Source: Elysia marginata
Taxonomy: Eukaryota; Mollusca; Gastropoda; Plakobranchidae
Reading direction: 5' to 3'
Assembly: GCA_019649035.1 (NCBI GenBank)
Contig: BMAT01006538.1
Coordinates: 173,703 to 196,999 of the forward strand
Length of the DNA stretch: 23,297 bases
Positions 1-11,417 of this stretch are shown in pieces; the first letter of the stretch is position 1; the number at the start of each line of letters is the position of its first letter. Made by a program: the position numbers and the translations under genes. The notes beneath the pieces are model-generated. The model saw nothing but the letters and a program-made list of their open reading frames with translations. It was not told the origin of the DNA and made no database searches.

Positions 1-2190
1 GTGAATATAAAGAAGAAAAAACATTATTAACAACCGCAAGAATTGAACAAAAAAGGGCAAAAAAAGAAAGAAAGAAAATGGTGAGCACGCCATGACATCG
101 ATTATAAAATATAAAACTTATGTTAATTGACTCACCGGTTGTGTTAATAAGATCCTTGTACCTGTGACTTTCTGGTTCCCATATCACAGTATCCAACAGA
201 TGGAACTTCACAAATTTTCTACATCTATATCTTTATACGCTTCTCCTTATAGTAGTCCTTATGATTTGGAACACCAAGATTACTGGGTCATGAAGGCCGA
301 TAAAAATCCAAATAGTGCCACTTTTTAACGAGTTTTTAAAAAGAAAACGAAACCAGGTGACATTATTTGTGTTATCAGTTCGTTGTACAGCGGACTAAAG
401 AAGCCCCTGAAAAGACACGGGTGACGAGGCTGGACTCGATAGGCCTCTGCCTCACCGCCAGGCCGTGACAGTCAGACTGGGAACTGATGGCGAAGACAAG
501 AAGGTGAGATAGGCTAACAGCGTGGGTTTGACCCTGCTGCATGGGGACGCCTGGCCGAGACAGGGAGGGCTGGGGAAGGAAGAAGGATGGGAGGGGAGGG
601 CGAGCCTGCTACAGGCACACACCGAGAGGGCACACCAGGCCACACGTTTCCCTAGAGACAGAGAGGGGGTGGGGGCGGCAGTTTTACAAAGAGAGGTGTG
701 GGGGAGGAGGTGAAGAGGCGGATACACAGGTACGGATTAATCTTTAAACAATTGCTCAAGACCGAGATCGAAAATTTAAAAGAGAAGCGGAAGGAAAGAT
801 TTTGAGAGACGAGGAACACAACGAGTGATGTTCAAGATGCCAGAGTGGGAAAGATAATACGATGCTTTTAAGAAGCGTGGTATAAATGGCAGTCACATCT
901 ACATACACACAAAAATTACAGGGAATTCACATTTCTAACTATTTTCGCCACCCAAATACTGGAGGACATTTGAAAATTAAAACGTTGAAGTTGGTAACAC
1001 TTTGAAACTATCAAGTTTATCAATCCAAATTAATTTAAAGCAAAGAAAAAGGAAATGGGCGAAAGAAAAAGGGAGTATTAATTTGTGAAAAGGAATAGAT
1101 GTCCGTGTTTGTAAGGGAAAAAAAAGGGTGGAGGTGCGATTTTGTTTCACCAAAGACTGAAAAAAATCGATCCCAGAAGAAAAGGGAAGCCGTCAATGCA
1201 TCGCACATTTTGTCAATTTGAACATTTCAAAACACGGTGCGTCATCCATCGATGCATAGGACAGAATGACATTTTTGTAGTACACTTCATATGGGACAAA
1301 CACCTGGGTTATAAGGACCTAACACAGCAGTGTTTGCATTCACGAGCCAGTTGCCCGTAGTCTGCACCTTTCCCGAGTGAAAGAAGAGCGTGTATATTTG
1401 CCTAAATTCCTTGTCTCTAATCCTCTTCGAATCCTCTCTTTACCTGCCTATCTAATAGTATAAGACCACAAATCTGTTAACCGCATGTATTTCAAAAAGG
1501 ATCTTTGATATACGACAATTGTGAATTTGAATTGTGTTTACCAAACAATTTTTTTAAAACTTGCTTTGATCTGCCATAGGTGTACTATAGAATTATAAGA
1601 CATATGATGTCGGCGTCTTATGAATTTTATCTCTCAAATAATTCACACTTAATGCAAACACATTTATTTTTTATTAAAAACAAAACGAATTATCAAATTG
1701 TTTTTTCCCTTAAGTTACACATACATTTGTGATTAATTTTAAGCCAACCTTTTTTCTACCGCAATCATTCGTAAACTCCATGCCGTATTTAATAATGACG
1801 GCAAGTCACAACGTTTGTGAAAAATGGAAATACAACGTATATTGCGTGGTAATTATATCTGACATTACTATCCGTGCGCTTGATAAGAAGCGCACAAAAC
1901 AATAATTGAGTTGCAACTGCGAGGAGTTTTTTCAACTACAGCCTGTTTTCCTAAAATGTAGTTTTGCAAATCCTAGAAGCTGCCTAGATCTAGACTCTTT
2001 ACGAAACGATTTGGGGAAGCGGTAGATAATTATTAGACTTTAGGGGTAGACGACAATTATTTCCTTTCTTGTCTACCGTATTTACCGATACAATAGTTAT
2101 AGCGGGAATGAAAGTAGCACTGTTATAGTCTAGGGTCGCAGCACTGCAGTAATGAGCGCAGTGTAAACGAACGGACGCCGCCAGTAGCAG
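1..2190. other. no gene supported; intergenic or intronic
   Basis: AT-rich sequence with one GC-rich, purine-skewed patch (about 480-720) rich in GGG runs. Open frames in that patch are low-complexity on both strands. The end of this stretch, up to AGTAGCAG|GTGAGT at 2190/2191, could be a non-coding first exon on the plus strand (see 2546-2632). Confidence 0.6.
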
Positions 2191-2443
2191 GTGAGTACAG
2201 GGTTATACTGCAGGCAGAGGCGCTGATCGATACCTGAGGGCTCCTCTCATGATTGAAAGAGTTCAATGTTGAGTAGGTGAGCGAGTCGCTTGACTGGGTA
2301 CCTTGCTAGCCCTGACACGCGGTTGATGATTGAGCCTTGTGAGCTTTGGCTGTGTTTCCGCCGCTGTGCTTTCTCCTTGAGGCACTGGAAAATATTGACT
2401 GAAACCTGAGATAGTTAATTGAAATAGGGGACTCTAACTCGGC

Positions 2444-2536
2444 CCGTCTGTCTGTCTCTGTCTATCTGTGTGTGTCTCTCTTCCTCCTTTTTAGACCTCC
2501 CTCTCACTGTCCATCTGTCAGTCTGTCTCTCTGTCT
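2444..2536 (+). repeat. degenerate (GTCT)n pyrimidine-rich tract
   Basis: Imperfect GTCTGTCT/CTGTCTAT/GTGTGT repeats that run up to the splice acceptor proposed for 2546-2632, so the acceptor's pyrimidine tract may simply be repeat. Confidence 0.7.
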
Positions 2537-2545
2537 TCCACGCAG

Positions 2546-2632
2546 CCAATGTCGCAGATGACTAAGGGAACGGCAGATGAACAGACAACAAAGCGTCGCA
2601 AAGATTTGGTCAACGATCTACTGGTTCATTAA
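2546..2632 (+). CDS. candidate plus-strand terminal exon or 27-codon small ORF
   Basis: A pyrimidine-rich stretch ending TCTGTCTTCCACGCAG| is a good acceptor. Three bases later ATG (2549) opens a 27-codon frame, MSQMTKGTADEQTTKRRKDL then VNDLLVH, ending in TAA. AATAAA occurs 11 nt later at 2644-2649. About 350 bp upstream, AGTAGCAG|GTGAGTAC at 2190/2191 is a near-consensus donor; in the phase that would continue this frame the upstream segment has a stop, so it would be 5' untranslated. Together they suggest a small two-exon plus-strand transcript. The peptide is charged and not recognised. This could still be chance. Confidence 0.25.
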   Translation, partial: PMSQMTKGTADEQTTKRRKDLVNDLLVH

Positions 2633-2886
2633 TTTGAAAGATAAATAAATTTGACTTTGAGAGGTGGGATATATCCTGAGCTACGCAAGACGACCCTTCT
2701 TATCAAATCTTATTTTACTGCAATTCCTGAGATTGAAAAACTTAATAAAGTTAAGGGTGTTGTGTATCTGCAGCTTTACATAAAATAACTGTTGGCAAAT
2801 ATTGTTAGTTGATAGCGTTTAACTCCACTTTATGTGAAGACTTCCGATTTCATTGTTTGATATTTAAGCTAAAGAAACAGAGGCAC

Positions 2887-2888
<2 letters not shown>

Positions 2889-2931
<43 letters not shown>
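2889..2931 (+). repeat. (AG)n microsatellite
   Basis: About 21 uninterrupted AG units. Confidence 0.95.
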
Positions 2932-2932
<1 letters not shown>

Positions 2933-2933
<1 letters not shown>

Positions 2934-5900
2934 AGGATGGTAGGCGGAAATCCTTGTTGAAGAAAAGGTACTTTTTCTCTTTGAAAAGCAGCATTATCTC
3001 AATTTACAATATACGATCTACCTAACGTAAAAGAGTTCAGTCTGGGCATCACCCAGCATCCTAGGGAAATTTCGGGGACAGAAACTACATCAAGTTTGGA
3101 CGGAACCGCTGATAACGGAAGCCTTCCACGGGTTTCCGCAGCCTAGATACAATCATGTTCACATAATCGCCACGTTCATAATTTGGGACAAAAATCGATG
3201 CCGGCACCCACCAGGTCAGAGTGTCCTAGGTCTACGTCCCGCACTAAATCCATCACTGTCCCTGTCACACTTTATGACCTAACATCTTTTGGTTTACACA
3301 GTGTGCTGCACTGAGAGCTCCGTACGGTCCGCATCATAGGAAAATCAATGCCCTCATCATCATTGAGAATAATTGTGAACAAGGCACCAATCAGTTAAGC
3401 ATTTACGAGGGCAACTCGGTTTTTTTTTTTTCAATATGTAATTTTTGTCTTAGTTTTTGACAAAGAAAAACAGTTGGGAAAATGGTTTCCCATAAGTATG
3501 CAGAATTAAATATGCGCAAAGCCTTGGTAGGAATTAAATTTGGTCTTGTACGGGCTTACGGCATAGAATTGTGCTAAATAAAATACATTCTTGTCTGGAT
3601 TTATAAAAAAAAAATGCTATAAATTCCTCTGCATAATGAATATTAAACAGGGGTTTTACTGAATCGAGAGTATCTTGTACATGATTTTTAATAACAAAAT
3701 CTCCCTTTCGTTTCAGGCAAAAGCACCTGCAGAGCCATTGTTATAAAAAAAATGCCTACAATTAACATGGGATCGCCTGGTATTTTCAACCATAATTATA
3801 TTATAAGATAGCGCAACAAAAGGAGAAAAGAGGATGGCAGGAAGAGGACAAAGGCGAGTGTATGAGCAGAAGAGAAAGAAAATTGAAAATGTTTAGTGTG
3901 ACTTCATTGTATAAAAAGTAACAGTTCAATAACTGTCATTGTTGAAGACAAGACGTACCAGCAAGCTGCTCACAATATTAAGGGGGTATTGACTTGCACC
4001 GACTTGACCTTACGGCATGTATGTTTACTTAGCTATATACCGTATTGCCGTTTTGCCATTAAATAAAATGAACCTCCGGTGGTTATACATGTACTGAGTA
4101 TTGGTGCAGCAATGTCTTGGTGCAGATATTGTTAGGAAATAAGATTACCATTCATTCTCTCTAAAATTATAAACGAGTCAGGGCGACGAAATAAAAATTT
4201 CCTTTTGCGATCAATAATACGTATTATGCAATTTGAATGCAATAAAAAAATTCATACATTTAAGCTTAACACAAGCACTTCATAGCGTTTTTTTTTTTTT
4301 TTTAAAGAGCAGGGCCACATGCTATTTTGTATGAGCGCATCTCGCATGCAGACCATTTTTAGGATTTTGATTAAAATTATTACAGTACTCGAGTTTTGTA
4401 AATATTATAATTTAATGAATCTAGAACCACTTCATTTTATAAACTACTACATTGTGCAACTTTACAGTGGGTTCTTTAGTTTCTCAGGGAAGAGTGGTAT
4501 TTCCAACACTGCCCTGTCCCGAGAGGACAGGTTAAGAATGCTTCTTAAAAAATAAAAAAACAACAATGCCTTCAACTCCTTTTAGTTCACGCACCATGTC
4601 ATTCGACCAATTAGTGATTAGTCAATCAAGCCACCAAGCAGAGAATCTGCATGAGGTTTATTTGGGTTCGGATTCACCTAAGATTGTATATATGTATTTT
4701 AAAATCATCGGTTTGCACATTTTTTTAGGCTGCTTGCGGCTGTGTTAATATAATGCACACCTGAAATCACGTTGCAAACGACACTGGTTTCAGATTATGA
4801 AGTTAAAACGAAAATCATAATCTTCTCTTGGGCCTATAAAGCACCATCGGCAAAACATAGCCAAAAGAGAACCATCACTATGAAGCACAGTTAATAACTC
4901 GCTTCAAAGCACATGCCGTGTGACGGTGTTCAAGATGACAGGTTAATAACAAAGGGAGGTTGCGGTTACATACTAACTCATACAAACCAATGCGACTGCA
5001 AACAATAAAAGTCTCTTTTTTAAGGCCACAGACCACAGTAATGGTCTGTGGGATAGGCCCTACTTATAAAACCACATATGACGTGGTTGCATAACATTTC
5101 AGCTTGCTTTGGCAAAATTACGCGTTTCAGGTGAAGAGTATTTGATAACCAATTTCAAAATACAGCCACATTTTCCCGAAACTAGTTGCAAATTATAAAT
5201 ATGGAACAATCGACAATTGTAAGACTAGTTAACATAAGACCTGAAGTTTAGGATTCGAGAGCCTCGATAAAAGAGATCCACTTAGAGAAATTTGAACATT
5301 GGTGTCGGCAATCACACGGTGGGCGTGGTTTGGCAGGTAAGAAACCCCGAAACATTTGTACAGAGTAAGTTGTTTTTACGGTTGTTGGCGACTTGGAAAT
5401 CCCCCGTGCTCAAGTTTGCCTGTGCACACGGAAGCTTTCCAGTCAAACTCTTTCATGTATTTTTACACGAAATGAAAACAATTTCTGAATGTCACAATTT
5501 GGGTTGTATGGGAAATGTACGATCCCAACGCAGGGATGCCACTTAAGTTTTCTGAAAATAACGGAAAATTTTGGCGCTGTGTGCTCGCGCCTATACAAGT
5601 ATACAAAATATGTAATATAGGAGTACTTTAATTACTGTCACTGTAAGTTGAAGTTATCAACATTGTTCAAATTTTGTGTGTTTGTTCAGTTTCTCAGGCT
5701 TAAAAAAAAGGAAAATAACTGAAAAATGGCATATCTGCAACGGTTTTGCCCTCATAGTTAAGGAAACTCCTAATAGGGAGGCTGTCTTTATTCTGACCTT
5801 ATTTCCCAAGCTGGTTTAACATGACAATTATAGTCGGACAGGTGAGAATTGTATCCCTTCTACTAACTGCAGTCGGGGTTATATGTGGGCATTGGATACT

Positions 5901-6289
5901 AAGAAGAGAGTGCATTCTGCTAACGCCTCTCTTGATGCCAGAGGGACAAAATATACTGTATGGGCGTGACTGATCATTGCGCATGAGTCAGATTGATGGT
6001 GGCAAGTGAAAGAACAAGGGGAGATAAAAAAAGAAAACAGGGAATAAGAAAGAGAGAGTTGGGAAAGAAGACGATGGAAGCGGAACTATTAAATTTTGTT
6101 AAAACAAGCTTAAGTATTTAAAACAACATAAAACATGCAGACGTTCATGTGCGAAAACAAACTGAAAGCCTATCCAATCTGGCGCGGGAGCATTTAGAGC
6201 AGTCCCTAAAAGTTTGAATATAACAGCCCATTGGAAACACACAAAAAAAAATACTTCAAGTTGTCTTGAACTTCTATGTAGGCCTACTG
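2933..6289. other. no gene supported
   Basis: Mostly AT-rich non-coding DNA with poly(A)/poly(T) runs. A less AT-rich patch at about 3040-3360 has overlapping open frames on the minus strand (see findings). The hairpin at 5026-5051 is the only clear structure. Confidence 0.6.
5026..5051. repeat. perfect 9-bp hairpin
   Basis: CCACAGACC, loop ACAGTAAT, GGTCTGTGG. GGCC follows on both sides. A smaller AACCAC...GTGGTT stem lies about 20 bp downstream. Confidence 0.6.
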
Positions 6290-6295
6290 TTTATT
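6290..6295 (-). terminator. possible polyadenylation signal AATAAA
   Basis: The canonical hexamer is on the minus strand 49 nt beyond the TGA of 6344-6467. A U/GU-rich element is not obvious, though a run of T follows further downstream at about 6243-6251. AATAAA is common in AT-rich DNA, so it counts only together with the exon. Confidence 0.3.
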
Positions 6296-6343
6296 AAGTA
6301 AACCACACGTCTCAAGGTATTTCAAATCTTCAAAGGTTTTACA

Positions 6344-6467
6344 TCAGTCACTTTGGGAGCCACTTTTACGCTTAGCTTGGGCAACCGCAACGAGGTTAGC
6401 GTCGAGCCAGCTCTGACAAAGATAAACTGGAACTTTTAATTTCACTCCAGGAACCATTGCAGTAAAC
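6344..6467 (-). CDS. candidate 3'-terminal coding exon with stop and poly(A) signal
   Basis: The frame enters with one base after acceptor GATATTGTTATCAG| and reads FTAMVPGVKLKVPVYLCQ, then SWLDANLVAVAQAKRKSGSQ and SD before TGA. A second acceptor, TTTATCTTTGTCAG|, lies just before SWLD and would give phase 0 entry, directly compatible with the exit of 11822-11946. With the first acceptor, entry instead matches 8930-8994. AATAAA follows 49 nt after the stop. The last 22 codons are GC-rich against an AT-rich background. GVKLKVPVYL faintly recalls the GINS A-domain signature, but too little to assign. If joined to the nesprin exons it would encode a KASH-less C-terminus; otherwise it ends an unrelated gene. 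Confidence 0.3.
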
Positions 6468-7467
6468 CTGATAACAATATCAACGCACACACTCAATAAA
6501 TTCCAGTGTAAAAATCTACATATAAATATTGAAAAAAATAAACACTAAATCAGTGTTTTAATTTTTTTTTAAATCAATAGTGCTTGCCAATAACTCTGCA
6601 GTATACCGTATGGAAATTCGGATATAGCTAGATCTAGAACGATACATAATGGATGAGTTAGCCAGTCGATGCGTTTACCCCTCCCTCTCCCTCCAATTTT
6701 TCAGCATTTCTTTGTTTTATTCGCATTTTCGACTTTTATTTACCTTTAAAAGAAAGAGGATTCCCACAACTGTTTTAGTTTTTAATGTTTCATCCTCTAA
6801 AAAATCAAGAATTTTAGACCTAAAGGCGTTTAAACATGCGAAACAAGATTCGAAGTAGAGAACCGCAACAAAAGTATTATATAGGAATGATAGGTATCGT
6901 CAAGGCTGTAGAGATAAAGCTATATACGAAGATAGATTTAGTGTCCCAGCGGCCGAAGATCTAGACGATGCATTGAGTTAAATGTTACAAACTTTACTTT
7001 ATGGTTGTGTGTTCCTAAAAATGTGTTAAACTTTCTTAGGAAATTAAAAAAAACAAAAACAACGAAATAGCAGACTGTCTACTAATTAAGAAAAAAAAAA
7101 GCACCCGAAATCTTGCCATGGGTAGTAACATTCAGATACGGTTGGACGTTCAGAGTGATGTTTAAAGAATGAACATAAATCCTTTATGGAAAAAAAAAAA
7201 TAAGGCGTGAGTGAATTGCTTTTGCCTCGGTACCTTTTAAGGTAGACTTCAAATCATCATTTTGCCGGTAATAAGATTTGACCGGATGATCAGAGGTTAT
7301 AAAGGCATTATGCTATGCTAGAGCGAAAGCGACAACGGCCTTTGAACTGAGTGGCTCTTATTACTGCTGGCCTCTGATCGACCTCACAAATCGCATTACG
7401 CTCCACCAGGAAAGGTAATAAATTTGATTATTAATTGCCACGAGATCAACTCGGAGCTGGTAAAACA

Positions 7468-7505
7468 ATGACTTGGGTGTTCGCGTTAGGCTTAACGGTG
7501 TGCCT
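7468..7505 (+). CDS. candidate first coding exon with signal-peptide-like start
   Basis: ATG in a fair Kozak context (A at -3) opens MTWVFALGLTVC plus two bases, then a strong donor CT|GTGAGTAT. The hydrophobic run after the start resembles the beginning of a signal peptide. Without splicing the frame stops at once (TGA inside the donor). I cannot find a convincing next exon on the plus strand, so this is a signal-based guess only. Confidence 0.15.
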
Positions 7506-8377
7506 GTGAGTATGCGTGTGTGTTACGCTACAATCATCGGGTCCACCTGTGGCCATACGCGCTGAATTCTTATCGCTTACTTCCATTACATTTAAAGTTG
7601 ACTAACTGAAGTTTTGCTACTAAGTCTTGCCTAGCAATAATGAAATGATTATTTGGCTGTTCAATTTTCCCCCGAATCACATACTCTCATCATACTCGCG
7701 CCACTGCATTAATGAAACTTGGCGTCACAACCATCGCCTCATTTCAAAGTGCACATTTCCTGTACAACGACAAAAAATCGTATTCTTCCTATGATAAAAT
7801 AAAATAACAAATGAGACGGGATCTTTAACAGCTGTTCCTAAAGTCCGATCAAAAATTCATAAAGGGAAACATCGTACCATCCCAACTATAAGACTTGCAT
7901 GGTGTTAGAAATGATGAAAAGGCCTAAACAAAACTGTGCAAAAAAAAACCCAAACAATAAACGCCTTAAAAAACCATTACAAGCGACGCTTTAAAAAGAA
8001 CATGTCATAAACATAAAAAGTAGCCAAGTTTTAAAACTTACCAAAAATGATTCTAATTATTCCAACACAAGCCAGGTGAATCTGACAGTCACATCAACAC
8101 TAGAGACACGTTATTGTATCAATATTGGATGTGATCAGCAGCTAGCTGAGCTGACCACTGGCACTCTAGGCGCGACTGTCATGTTATGTTGCTGCTGCGA
8201 CCACCAGCTGGCCTGGACACACGGCTCGACACACGATCAGCAACCAATTGCCAGGATCAACAGCTAGTTACATCGCCGAGCCCGTCACCGCTACAACAAA
8301 AGGGCAGACTCTATCCAGGTACATGTAGTTACATGATTGTACTAAACCTCGCGGTTGTGCTCAGCTACACACGCAAC

Positions 8378-8395
8378 CACACACACACACACACA
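8378..8395 (+). repeat. (CA)n microsatellite
   Basis: Eight to nine CA units. Confidence 0.9.
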
Positions 8396-8929
8396 GACAT
8401 GCAAACTCATGAGTTGTGACTAATGATAGGCAGAGCTGTCGATCACATCAGCATACACGTTTGACCGTGAGAGAACGACCAAAATCGATAACAGGAGATG
8501 GGAAACAGATTGGGTAACCATTGTATGCACGGAATCACTGATAACAGGGCAGAGCAGGAGATCCGCGCAACTGACCAAAACGAAAACACCCTCCTAAACC
8601 AAAGCCACCCCATCCCCTCCTGAATGTGGCAGGGCAACACCCTGCGAAACAAATCGGATTAGTAATCATCTACTCCACATGGCTAAAATAAAGACTTGTG
8701 ATATATTGGTTACGACAAGGAACTAGTAAAATTAAAGGTCTTTATCAATCCAGAAGGTTAGGCTGTTTTGTTTGTCTTTAGAATTATTTTCTTATATTCT
8801 GACAGCTGTGGTACTGCTCTGTGTTAATAGTAAATCACCAGCTTATTTATGGATGTGTGTGGTAGACAGTATTTCAAATTATATCGACAATTCGGTGATT
8901 CTTTAACAAAAATCCGGCACACACCTTAC

Positions 8930-8994
8930 CGCCCTCCCCCTAATTCAAGGGAAATATATGAAGACGAATCTAGAATGTCAGTCGTGACATGGAG
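8930..8994 (-). CDS. candidate exon downstream of the nesprin-like exons
   Basis: A 65-nt segment sits between a strong acceptor, GTACTTTTTTTTCCAG|, and a donor GGCG|GTAAGG. Only the phase 0 frame is open: LHVTTDILDSSSYISLELGG plus one more Gly, leaving CG. Entry phase matches the exit of 11822-11946, and the exit matches the one-base entry of 6344-6467, making Arg. The peptide is not the helix B continuation expected for a nesprin repeat. It is therefore an alternative exon, part of another gene, or a chance open frame. Confidence 0.23.
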
Positions 8995-9194
8995 CTGGAA
9001 AAAAAAGTACACAACACAACCACATACAAGCAAATAGGGGTCAAGACCTACAGCTGAAACATAGACGCTCTTTAACCATTAACTCGCCTCCTTAAGATGA
9101 CAGCATTAGTAAACTTAAGGAATAAAAAAAAAAGCAATGATAAAGTCCTAGTGAATTTGATTGTTAGAGAAAGACGGAGGAAGACAGAAAAGCA

Positions 9195-9201
9195 CAGAGA
9201 G

Positions 9202-9241
<40 letters not shown>

Positions 9242-9264
9242 AGGGAGGGAGAGAGAGAGGGAGG

Positions 9265-9345
<81 letters not shown>

Positions 9346-9349
9346 GGAA
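9195..9349 (+). repeat. long (GA)n / GGGA homopurine tract
   Basis: GA dinucleotides are interrupted by GGGAGGGA and GAAGAG blocks. From 9210 to 9349 there is not one pyrimidine (140 bp). Ser/Leu-rich frames read on the opposite strand here are products of the repeat, not genes. Confidence 0.95.
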
Positions 9350-10142
9350 CCAGAAAGATCAATGATAATTTGTAACTAAATAGAGAGCGAGATGAAGGAT
9401 CCAAGAGAAGTAAGCAAATCGCGTTTTGAAATATTAATGTAGATTGCCTTGTCATTGCCTCACAGTGGAGATGATGGCTATTCTAACGGCCCAAGTAGAG
9501 TTTATGGACTTCTTCTCCCCTCTTAAAATCATAGGCCTAGATTCTTTCCTAGCATGATGAGAAGATATCTTCCATGCAGTCAAGGTCTGTAATGTATAGT
9601 AATGTATAAAATGTACCAATTTTAGGACTGTTGGTCAGGTTCTGCCTACGCACCAAAGCTGTTTTATCCTGTGCTAACAACATTTTCAAAAGGACATTAT
9701 CTTTTGCTAAAAAATGATCAAAGTGGCTAGAAAAGCGACAACAATAAAAAAAGTATCGATTTTTGTATCTTTAATTGAAGGGAAAAACTATACTGGGTTG
9801 ACACATAAGTCCGTGAAATAACACAAGAGTAAACAATCTTAAAATCAAATAGCCTACACTGCGAAATTTAAAGATAAATAATAATTACATATAGTACGAA
9901 AGCAACGGAAACAGGGGGAAATGGCAAGAGAGTGTGTTTGGAGGCGACAAATAAGCATGTAGGCACACAGGTGTAGCTAACCCCCCAAAATAACGGTGGT
10001 TGGTGCACGTCATCAAAAAAAAAACCAAAAAAAAAAACCACAAAAGCAGGGAAATAATATAAGTTACGCTTCCAAGAAGGAAATACATGTAATGCACAAT
10101 AAATCTAAATTTGTTATTCGTCAACATTCTATCGGAATAGAT

Positions 10143-10166
10143 TTTCTTTCTTTCTTTCTTTCTCTT
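10143..10166 (+). repeat. (TTTC)n microsatellite
   Basis: About five TTTC units. It is one of the few pyrimidine runs on the plus strand. Confidence 0.88.
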
Positions 10167-10951
10167 GGATTAAAAAAGGGGTGGGGAGGCTTATTAAATC
10201 CACCACCCCACATAACTTCTATAACAAGGCGGTCTCTCCATAAGGCAAAGGAAAGTTGCACTGAAGTATACAACTTGCCAAGGGAAGCAACTGCAGATTA
10301 AGAGAGCCTAACAGGTAAATGAAAGTAGCTGCCCTTTACTCCAACTGTCTTAACGATATCAAAAAATTAAAACTGGAGCTAACAGAACTTTAAGCAGATT
10401 TCAACTTCAAAATCTCTCCTGAATTAAGGGCTGAAAGTTTAACCCACCACAACAGAAGTAGCAGAAAAACTAAGTCAGAGAAAGAAAAAAAGAAGAAATG
10501 GGCAATTGTTATACAAATTGCAATTATCAGAAAAAAAAACCAAAAACATGAACTTGCAGCAAGCTTAATAAGACTTTAACTGATGAATTATTGTCTTTGA
10601 CTTCATTTCGACGTATATTAATTTTGGACCACTTAAAATGCCAGAGTACCTTTACTGTGACAGAGAGCTACCATCTCTAAAGATTGAAAGTTCAAGCAGC
10701 ACAATACCCAAACACAAAATTAATTTGTCACGCTGTTACGTTGCTAACCATTAGAAATAATAGTCTTTAGAGTCAGTAGGTTTGAGAAAATGTATCCAAC
10801 CTCTGCCTTGTTGTATAATATTAATAATATAATTACATTTTGGCTGAGCCCGTTTTAACATGAACAGGAATGGTGAGATGATTAACAAACATATCTCTTA
10901 GACCATCAATTATTTTTGCAGCAAAACGAATGAAAGGATTTATAAGTAATG

Positions 10952-11013
10952 AATATCTTGGAATAAATACAATCAAAGTTATAAATGGCCGATAAAATAG
11001 AAAGATGAAAATG
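10952..11013 (+). repeat. 62-bp direct repeat, copy 1
   Basis: It contains ATAAATACAATCAAAGTTAT followed by AAATGGCCGAT and matches the segment 404 bp further on with a few substitutions. Confidence 0.75.
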
Positions 11014-11355
11014 ACAAGAGTCTCTGAGTGCTTTTGAATCAGTAGAACTATAGAGTAACAAAATATGCAAAGGCAACTTGCTGAAAGGCCTATAGGAGCA
11101 GGAATTGTGCTCTTAATTAAGTTATATACAGTAGTATGCGGTTTAACGCACGTCAGATAAATGATTCAACTAAAGCCAAATCGCTTTGACCGATATTTTT
11201 CTATATGATCAGTATACCCTAAAAACACACAACATCGTCTAAACACACGCCTTGAGGTGGTCAAAGGCCTGTGGCTTGGGGATGGTTTGTGTAGACTTAA
11301 AGCAGAACAAGATATATGATCATGATGCAACATATACTTTGTGCATACCACACTG

Positions 11356-11417
11356 AAAATCTTGAAATAAATACAATCAGAGTTATAAATGGCCGATTAA
11401 TAAAAAGATAAAAATGT
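11356..11417 (+). repeat. 62-bp direct repeat, copy 2
   Basis: It contains ATAAATACAATCAGAGTTAT followed by AAATGGCCGAT and pairs with 10952-11013. The 342 bp between the copies contains no gene that I can see. Confidence 0.75.

Larger units (their letters stand above)
6480..8929. other. no firm gene
   Basis: Intron-like sequence with the weak signal-peptide-like exon at 7468-7505 and the CA repeat. The GC-richer block 8075-8340 has open plus-strand frames but no recognisable protein. Confidence 0.55.

Noticed and set aside
136-218. Minus-strand exon-like segment reading KFVKFHLLDTVIWEPESHRY with a GTGAGT donor
   Set aside because: The acceptor has no pyrimidine tract and the phase does not follow any candidate. 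It could be an exon of a transcript leaving the window, so it deserves a search, but I cannot support it.
540-700. Possible G-quadruplex from GGG runs
   Set aside because: The GGG runs come in groups of three separated by a long loop, so the canonical four-run motif is not met.
452-747. Long open frames on both strands in the GC-rich patch
   Set aside because: They overlap on both strands, are low in complexity (Pro/Ser/Leu or Arg/Gly), and lack splice or start context. They are a composition effect.
5282-5335. Plus-strand segment before a GGCAG|GTAAGA donor
   Set aside because: The upstream AG has no pyrimidine tract and two frames are equally open, so neither can be preferred.
7333-7470. 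39-codon plus-strand frame ending near 7470
   Set aside because: It has no ATG and no convincing acceptor. Frames of this length arise by chance here.
9072-9455. 127-codon minus-strand frame rich in Ser and Leu
   Set aside because: It is the translation of the (GA)n repeat.
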